From an uncultured Parabacteroides sp. (GTDB lineage Bacteria; Bacteroidota; Bacteroidia; Bacteroidales; Tannerellaceae), in assembly GCF_902493135.1 (NCBI RefSeq), contig NZ_CABUOD010000078.1:1-9509 (forward strand): DNA of 9,509 nucleotides, read 5' to 3'. A program made the translations under genes and the position numbers. Of the stretch, positions 5,654 through 9,509 are shown piece after piece. Under the pieces are notes generated by a model. That model made no database searches and was not told the DNA's origin. It was given only the letters and a program-made list of their open reading frames with translations. Within the stretch, counting starts at the first letter, position 1, and the number at the start of each line of letters is the position of its first letter.

Positions 5654-7120
5654 ATGGAGCATAATCCGACGAAGATTCCTTCGCCCTTACTTTCCCTGGT
5701 TCCCATACTTGTTTTGGTAACCCTCTTGTTTGTGACAATACGCACATTCGGCAGTGACGCCCTCAGCGGCGGAAGCCAGATCGTATTGCTTACCGCTACC
5801 GCCGTCTGCTGCCTGATCGCCATGACCTACAGCAAAGTGCGCTGGAAAGCGTTGGAACTGGCGATGATCAACAATATCACCGGCGTTGCGACAGCCTTGA
5901 TTATCCTGCTGATCATCGGGGCGTTGTCGGGCAGCTGGATGATAAGCGGGGTCGTCCCCACTCTGATATATTACGGGATGCAGATCATCCATCCCAGTTT
6001 CTTCCTGGCATCGACCTGCATCATCTGTGCGGTCGTCTCGGTCATGACGGGAAGCTCTTGGACCACCATTGCCACTATCGGGATCGCCCTTTTAGGCATC
6101 GGACAGGCACAAGGTTTTTCCGACGGATGGATTGCCGGGGCGATCATTTCGGGCGCCTATTTCGGAGACAAGATATCCCCGCTTTCCGACACGACCATCC
6201 TTGCCTCATCGGTAACAGACACGCCTCTTTTCAAACATATCCGGTACATGATGGTCACAACGGTCCCTTCGTTGCTCATCACGCTCGTGATCTTCACGGT
6301 GGCCGGACTTTCGCACGAGGCAACGGCGACGGACCAGATCGAACAATACTCGATCGCCCTGAACAACACGTTCCACATCACACCGTGGCTGCTCATCGTA
6401 CCGGTCGTCACCGGCATCCTGATTGCCAAAAGAGTTCCGTCGATCATCACGCTGTTCATCTCGGCGGCGTTGGCAGGCGTGTTCGCGTTGATCTTCCAAC
6501 CGCACCTGTTGCAGGAAATATCCGGTTTACCGGTGGAAAATATCCAATCCGATTTCAAGGGCTTGTTAATGACGTTCTACGGCAGCACGGGTATAGAGAC
6601 CGGCAATCCGGAACTGAACAGCCTGGTTGCCACGCGAGGCATGTCGGGCATGATGAATACGATCTGGCTGATCCTCTGCGCCATGTGCTTCGGCGGGGCG
6701 ATGGCGGCAAGCGGAATGTTGGGCAGCATCACCTCCGTATTCCTGCGTTTCATGAAACGGACGGTCGGGCTGGTCGCATCGACAGTCGCATCGGGGTTGT
6801 TCCTCAACATCTGTACGGCCGACCAGTATATCTCGATCATCCTGACCGGAAACATGTTCAAGGATATTTATGAAAAGAAAGGATATGAAAGCCGCCTGCT
6901 GAGCCGTACGGTAGAAGACTCGGTCACCGTCACCTCCGTACTGATCCCGTGGAACACCTGCGGCATGACACAGGCCACGATCCTCGGAGTGGCGACATTC
7001 ACCTATCTTCCCTATTGTTTCTTTAATCTAATCAGCCCGTTGATGAGCATCACGATTGCCGCGATCGGGTTCAAAATAAAAAGGAAAAATGAAAAAGCTG
7101 AAAGTGTCGTTACTGGCTAA
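5654..7120 (+). CDS. nhaC: NhaC-family Na+/H+ antiporter
   Basis: This 488-residue inner-membrane protein exchanges Na+ for H+, or a related ion or organic-anion pair, across the membrane. It has about 11-12 hydrophobic segments and the hallmark stretches of the family: GSSWTT at 133-138, GAYFGDKISPLSDTT at 167-181, CTADQYISIILTG at 387-399 and LIPWNTCG at 430-437. The ATG at 5654 is chosen over an in-frame TTG two codons earlier because it gives a normal start, and TTG starts are rare. The stop falls 32 bases inside the next gene, so the pair is translationally coupled. Family members include both true antiporters and exchangers such as malate/lactate antiporters (MleN), so the substrate is uncertain. 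Coupling to a symporter fits a role in keeping up the ion gradient or exchanging a product. Nothing in the sequence looks broken. Confidence 0.9.
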   Translation: MEHNPTKIPSPLLSLVPILVLVTLLFVTIRTFGSDALSGGSQIVLLTATAVCCLIAMTYSKVRWKALELAMINNITGVATALIILLIIGALSGSWMISGVVPTLIYYGMQIIHPSFFLASTCIICAVVSVMTGSSWTTIATIGIALLGIGQAQGFSDGWIAGAIISGAYFGDKISPLSDTTILASSVTDTPLFKHIRYMMVTTVPSLLITLVIFTVAGLSHEATATDQIEQYSIALNNTFHITPWLLIVPVVTGILIAKRVPSIITLFISAALAGVFALIFQPHLLQEISGLPVENIQSDFKGLLMTFYGSTGIETGNPELNSLVATRGMSGMMNTIWLILCAMCFGGAMAASGMLGSITSVFLRFMKRTVGLVASTVASGLFLNICTADQYISIILTGNMFKDIYEKKGYESRLLSRTVEDSVTVTSVLIPWNTCGMTQATILGVATFTYLPYCFFNLISPLMSITIAAIGFKIKRKNEKAESVVTG

Positions 7121-8282
7121 AGTGGTCATTGCCATTGCCGCCGGTGTCGTGTTCGGGCAGTTCCTGCCCGGCGGGATCGCCCGCATTTTTGTTACGTTTA
7201 ATTCTTTGTTCGGCAACTTCCTGTCGTTTTCAATCCCGCTTATCATCTTAGGGCTGGTGACACCGGCCATCGGGGAATTGGGCAAAGGGGCCGGCAGGTT
7301 GCTGGCATTGACCGCACTGATCGCATACGGTTCGACTGTCTTTTCCGGCTTCTTCACCTATTTCAGCAGTTCGGCGATCTTCCCCCATATCCTTCCGGTC
7401 AACACAGAGTTGACGGCGATGGAGAATCCCGAAGACTTCATGTTGCAGCCTTACTTCACGGTGGCCATGCCCCCGTTGATGGATGTGATGACGGCATTGC
7501 TGCTTTCTTTCACGATCGGGCTCGGCCTGTCCTATATCAGCGGAGGAGCGTTGCGGGAAGCCTTCTCCGATTTCCAGAAAATCATCGTCAATTTGATCGA
7601 AGCGGTTATCATTCCCTTGTTGCCGCTCCATATTTTCGGTATCTTCCTGAACATGACGGTGAGCGGACAGGTCATGAGTGTAATCGCCATGTTCCTGAAA
7701 GTGATCATCGTGATATTCGTCCTGCACGTATTATTGTTGCTTATCCAGTTCACCATCGCCGGCAGCGTCAGCGGAAAGAATCCGTTGCGGTTGCTGAAGA
7801 ATATGCTCCCTGCATACGCGACCGCACTGGGCACGCAGTCCTCAGCCGCCACCATCCCTGTGACATTGGCACAGGCAGTCAAGAACGGCGTACGGGAGAA
7901 CATCGCGATTTTCGTCGTTCCCCTTTGTGCCACGATACATCTGGCAGGCAGTACGATGAAGATCACAGCCTGCGCAATGGCAATCATGTATATGTCAGGC
8001 GAACCCGTCACTTTCACCGCCCTTGCCGGATTCATTATGATGTTGGGAGTCACGATGGTCGCCGCTCCCGGTGTACCGGGCGGAGCCATCATGGCCGCGC
8101 TGGGATTGCTGCAAAGCATGTTAGGGTTCAACGAGACCTTGCAAGCGCTGATGATCGCCCTCTACATCGCGATGGACAGCTTCGGGACCGCCTGCAATGT
8201 GACGGGCGACGGGGCGATTGCAATCGTGGTCGACAAGATCGCCGGTAAGCAAAAGACCGGGACGATTCAGTCGTCGAAATGA
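7089..8282 (+). CDS. DAACS-family cation symporter, atypical substrate site
   Basis: This 397-residue inner-membrane protein has the glutamate-transporter fold (dicarboxylate/amino acid:cation symporter family) and takes up a small solute driven by Na+ or H+. Visible landmarks are the N-terminal helix with AAGVVFGQFLP at 17-27, the HP1 serine motif QSSAATIP at 250-257, the TM7 region HLAGST at 284-289, HP2 around APGVPGGAIM at 326-335, and TM8 with Asp363, Asn370 and Asp374 in DSFGTACNVTGD. Aligned to GltPh, Asp394, Asn401 and Asp405 are kept. The Arg397 that holds acidic side chains is Gly366, and the NMDGT motif reads HLAGS. A glutamate/aspartate substrate is therefore unlikely; a neutral amino acid, as in SstT-like or ASCT-like relatives, is the better guess. 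AAGG at 7081-7084 precedes the ATG, which lies inside nhaC. The 3' end overlaps the facing regulator gene. Confidence 0.9.
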   Translation: MKKLKVSLLAKVVIAIAAGVVFGQFLPGGIARIFVTFNSLFGNFLSFSIPLIILGLVTPAIGELGKGAGRLLALTALIAYGSTVFSGFFTYFSSSAIFPHILPVNTELTAMENPEDFMLQPYFTVAMPPLMDVMTALLLSFTIGLGLSYISGGALREAFSDFQKIIVNLIEAVIIPLLPLHIFGIFLNMTVSGQVMSVIAMFLKVIIVIFVLHVLLLLIQFTIAGSVSGKNPLRLLKNMLPAYATALGTQSSAATIPVTLAQAVKNGVRENIAIFVVPLCATIHLAGSTMKITACAMAIMYMSGEPVTFTALAGFIMMLGVTMVAAPGVPGGAIMAALGLLQSMLGFNETLQALMIALYIAMDSFGTACNVTGDGAIAIVVDKIAGKQKTGTIQSSK

Positions 8283-8737
8283 TATTTCGCCCTCGGATCG
8301 TTCCCCCGCCATCCTCTCCTCCATTCGATGGGCTGGCGGCCGGCCAAACGGCTGAACCAACGAGCGAAACCGTTGACAGCGGAGAACTTTATCCATGTGC
8401 TGATCTCGCTACTGCTCATTTTCGTCTTTTCGAGCAATTCTTTGGCCATGAGAACCAAATAACGATCACGCCACACTTCGAAATGCATCCCCGTCATCAC
8501 CCGGTAGAAGCCATTCAGGTCGCGCAACGAGATGCCAAGCCGGGCGGCATAGAAATCGCAGGTCTGATGACGATTGCGATGCAGCAAGTCGACAACGGCA
8601 TCGATCACCTCGTTGCCCGACAGATAACGGGCAGGGCGGTCCGGAGCGACTTTTCCGCGCCACAAATCTTCTTCCGATGGTTTATAACTATCAAGCACAC
8701 TCAGATACAAGTCTTCAGGGAGAATCTTTTTGAACAT
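8267..8737 (-). CDS. Short AraC-type helix-turn-helix regulator
   Basis: This 156-residue protein is almost entirely an AraC/XylS DNA-binding domain. Residues about 45-141 contain the two helix-turn-helix units. The first is near 58-80 (YAARLGISLRDLNGFYRV) and the second near 109-141, with ISTWIKFSAVNGFARWFSRL leading to the typical RQPIEWRR ending. The roughly 40 residues before it (rich in charged residues, no membrane segment) are too short for a ligand-binding cupin, so no sensor domain is present. It likely works with a partner or responds to its own abundance. It is transcribed leftward, downstream of the exonuclease gene by 107 bases, and its stop lies inside the last codons of the convergent symporter gene (16-base overlap). 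It could control the transporter operon, but the sequence does not show that. The ATG at 8737 is the best start, although its ribosome-binding site is weak. Confidence 0.85.
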   Translation of the reverse strand: MFKKILPEDLYLSVLDSYKPSEEDLWRGKVAPDRPARYLSGNEVIDAVVDLLHRNRHQTCDFYAARLGISLRDLNGFYRVMTGMHFEVWRDRYLVLMAKELLEKTKMSSSEISTWIKFSAVNGFARWFSRLAGRQPIEWRRGWRGNDPRAKYHFDD

Positions 8738-8777
8738 ATCGAAAGAATTTAAGGTAAATGATGTTTCGACAATCAGA

Positions 8778-8813
8778 ACAATAGCTCCCCAACAGACGTA
8801 GACGCGCTATTGT
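8778..8813 (-). other. Inverted repeat between exonuclease and AraC-type gene
   Basis: ACAATAGC at 8778-8785 and GCTATTGT at 8806-8813 form a perfect 8-bp stem with a 20-base loop, starting 32 bases past the exonuclease stop on the minus strand. No strong T-run follows, so it is a weak terminator candidate. It could equally be an operator for the downstream regulator gene. I cannot decide between these. Confidence 0.3.
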
Positions 8814-8844
8814 GTGGCCCGCCGGCTCCTAAACCCTCCATCTG

Positions 8845-9369
8845 TTAGAGTTCGCACAACCTTTCGACTCCTTTTTCCCGCATCATCGTCGCTGCGATAT
8901 GCGCGCAGGCATAAGCATCGGCCATAGCGTGGTGGTGATAGGTCAGATCATACCCGCAATGGGCGGCGACGGTCTGTAGCTGATGGTTGACGAGGAAAGG
9001 ATACATCCGCCTGGACAGGCGGCAGGTGCAATAGAACTGGTATTTGGGATAGGCGAGGTCATAGGCTTCATGGGCGGCCCGCAGGCAACCCTCGTCGAAG
9101 GGGCTGTTATGAGCGACCAGCGGGATATCCCGTAATTTACCGGCAATCCCGGCCCAAGCTTCCTCAAAGTCCGGCGAATCGATCGTGTCCTGCATGGTTA
9201 TGCCGTGAACGGCAGTGGTAAACCGGGTGTAGAAGTTCGGATACGGACGGACCAGCGTGTAAATAGAGTCGACCACCTTATTGTCTTCAATAATAGCAAT
9301 CCCGATACTGCATATACTGCTTCGTTTTCCATTGGCTGTCTCAAAGTCGATTGCGGCAAAACGTTCCAT
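8845..9369 (-). CDS. DnaQ-like 3'-5' exonuclease (DEDDh type)
   Basis: This 174-residue protein is a stand-alone exonuclease domain of the DNA polymerase III epsilon type, which removes nucleotides from 3' ends using two metal ions. All acidic motifs are visible: ExoI AIDFETAN with Asp8 and Glu10, ExoII HNSPFDEGCL with Asp92, and ExoIII HHAMADA with His146 and Asp151 in the H-x4-D spacing that marks the DEDDh subgroup. There is no polymerase-binding tail, BRCT, GIY-YIG or helicase extension, so it is more likely a repair or RNA-processing nuclease than the proofreading subunit. The ATG at 9369 puts the ExoI aspartate at the usual position near the N-terminus. It lies upstream of the short AraC-type gene on the same strand, and a palindromic repeat with a promoter-like box sits about 70 bases upstream. 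The true substrate is unknown. Confidence 0.88.
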   Translation of the reverse strand: MERFAAIDFETANGKRSSICSIGIAIIEDNKVVDSIYTLVRPYPNFYTRFTTAVHGITMQDTIDSPDFEEAWAGIAGKLRDIPLVAHNSPFDEGCLRAAHEAYDLAYPKYQFYCTCRLSRRMYPFLVNHQLQTVAAHCGYDLTYHHHAMADAYACAHIAATMMREKGVERLCEL

Positions 9370-9420
9370 ATTCTAACTGAAAGTTGAAAATTAATTGATT
9401 TTATAAATGCTGGTTTACTT

Positions 9421-9462
9421 GTTACTTTTGGCTTGATCCAAAAGTAACCAAAAGATCAAGGC
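9421..9462. repeat. Palindromic intergenic repeat element
   Basis: GTTACTTTTGG at 9421-9431 and CCAAAAGTAAC at 9438-9448 form a perfect 11-bp stem around the 6-base loop CTTGAT. The loop sequence CTTGATC (9432-9438) also pairs with GATCAAG at 9454-9460, giving a second, mutually exclusive hairpin. CCAAAAG occurs twice in direct orientation (9438-9444 and 9448-9454). From memory, very similar palindromes recur between genes in Bacteroides and Parabacteroides genomes, so I take this as the edge of a dispersed repeat; I cannot count copies here. One forward frame stays open from 9432 to the window end, but it looks like part of the repeat, so I do not call a gene. Confidence 0.65.
9439..9446 (-). 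promoter_or_regulatory. Promoter-like -7 box inside the palindrome
   Basis: The minus strand reads TACTTTTG (TAnnTTTG consensus), 70 bases upstream of the exonuclease ATG. Because the element is a palindrome, the plus strand carries the same octamer at 9423-9430, facing out of the window. No proper -33 box is seen, so it may be a chance by-product of the repeat. Confidence 0.3.
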
Positions 9463-9509
9463 TTAACCGTCCGGTCTACTCCGGGCAAAGGTTCCGCTGT
9501 CGCCTGCGA

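Noticed and set aside
6058..6873. 271-codon plus-strand frame inside nhaC, rich in His and Arg
   Set aside because: Out-of-frame shadow of nhaC; no start context and abnormal composition, whereas the nhaC frame has full family motifs.
9432..9509. Open forward frame from LDPKVTK to the window end
   Set aside because: It starts inside the palindrome, has no start codon or ribosome-binding site in view, and similar translated repeats are common spurious calls in Bacteroidales; treated as repeat sequence.

Overview
The window looks like ordinary chromosomal DNA from a gut-type Bacteroidales bacterium, with Parabacteroides or Bacteroides most likely. Four things support this. Bacteroidetes-type -7 boxes (TAnnTTTG) lie ahead of several transcription units. 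Start sites have A-rich leaders or weak Shine-Dalgarno sequences. Bacteroidales lipoprotein leaders are present. A mannan-type GH76/GH125 gene pair is present. The species cannot be fixed from the sequence alone.

Layout from left to right. (1) Minus strand, 1-1600: the first 18 codons of an Lrp/AsnC regulator run off the left edge. Beside it is a two-gene FKBP peptidyl-prolyl isomerase operon, one cytoplasmic and one lipoprotein, with its own promoter and a hairpin terminator. (2) A roughly 400-base gap with no convincing gene. (3) Plus strand, 1948-4620: a GH76 endo-alpha-mannanase-type lipoprotein followed 12 bases later by a GH125 exo-alpha-1,6-mannosidase with a twin-arginine leader, closed by a strong hairpin terminator. 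(4) Plus strand, 4866-5561: a CobB-type sirtuin with the deacylase motif but without the zinc cysteines. (5) Plus strand, 5654-8282: an NhaC-family antiporter overlapping by 32 bases a DAACS-family (glutamate-transporter fold) symporter with altered substrate and cation residues. (6) Minus strand, 8267-9369: a DnaQ-like 3'-5' exonuclease followed by a short AraC-type regulator whose end overlaps the symporter end by 16 bases. (7) A palindromic repeat at the right edge, 9421-9462, that carries outward-facing promoter-like boxes.

How the genes work together. The FKBP pair probably supplies proline isomerase or chaperone activity on both sides of the inner membrane. GH76 and GH125 form a classic endo/exo pair: GH76 cuts the alpha-1,6-mannan backbone and GH125 trims mannose from the ends, but no SusC/SusD or GH92 gene is visible here. 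The antiporter/symporter pair is probably one translationally coupled operon in which cation exchange and cation-driven uptake support each other. The facing AraC-type gene is a plausible but unproven regulator of it. I see no phage, CRISPR, insertion sequence, tRNA or rRNA, and no clearly new multi-gene system. The most interesting points are the altered symporter site, the zinc-less sirtuin, the split export routes of the mannanase pair, and the edge palindrome.
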